The notes under the pieces were generated by a model that had not been told where the DNA came from, ran no database searches, and saw only the letters and a list, made by a program, of their open reading frames with translations. A program made the translations under genes and the position numbers. Below are positions 5,608-5,972 of a stretch of DNA of 5,972 bases, piece by piece. How positions within the stretch are numbered: position 1 is the stretch's first letter; each line of letters starts with the position of its first letter. Source of the DNA: Bacillota bacterium (GTDB lineage Bacteria; Bacillota; Clostridia; Lachnospirales; Lachnospiraceae); NCBI GenBank assembly GCA_023435505.1, contig JAEYRR010000253.1:1-5972 (forward strand). The letters are read 5' to 3'.

Positions 5608-5698
5608 GATGACACATTAAAGATTAATACCCCTATGCATTACATAGTTATTCATAGGCAGGATATTATAAAAAATAACTTTTAGGAGGAATTTTTAA

Positions 5699-5972
<274 letters not shown>

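Overview
The window looks like ordinary chromosomal core sequence from a low-GC, endospore-forming member of the Clostridia. Two genes decide this. The first is the 3' part of spoIVB (the SpoIVB S55-family protease, which acts in the sigma-K checkpoint). It is followed by a complete spo0A (master response regulator of sporulation), and the spoIVB-spo0A order is characteristic of spore-forming Firmicutes. The AT-rich intergenic DNA, strong AGGAGG ribosome binding sites and protein flavour fit a Lachnospiraceae-type Clostridium, but that finer placement is inference from memory of the families, not a database result.

Layout, all genes on the + strand: spoIVB 3' part (2-676); intrinsic terminator (682-709); an AT-rich regulatory stretch of about 420 bp with a near-consensus sigma-A promoter (993-1021) and a candidate sigma-H promoter (952-977); spo0A (1133-1933); a 203-bp gap with a near-consensus promoter starting right at the spo0A stop codon and a long nested hairpin (2019-2089); glgA glycogen synthase (2137-3573); a textbook terminator (3575-3603); a 217-bp AT-rich gap; a Na+/phosphate cotransporter fused to a PhoU-like domain (3821-5488); a 210-bp gap with a strong promoter embedded in a perfect 10-bp inverted repeat (5539-5570) and a structured leader; and the first 91 codons of gap, glyceraldehyde-3-phosphate dehydrogenase, which runs off the window (5699-5972).

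The genes appear to be separate transcription units, each with its own promoter candidate. Terminators are clear after spoIVB and glgA, plausible after spo0A, and not evident after the transporter. Functional links are modest. SpoIVB and Spo0A belong to the same developmental programme. GlgA makes the storage glucan (granulose) that many clostridia accumulate on entering sporulation, so its place directly downstream of spo0A is suggestive. The transporter and GAPDH handle phosphate and central glycolysis.

I saw no mobile element, CRISPR array, tRNA, rRNA, recognised riboswitch or novel multi-gene system. The items most worth a second look are non-coding: the operator-like palindrome over the gap promoter, the tandem and inverted repeats over the spo0A promoter, and the promoter plus nested hairpin between spo0A and glgA.
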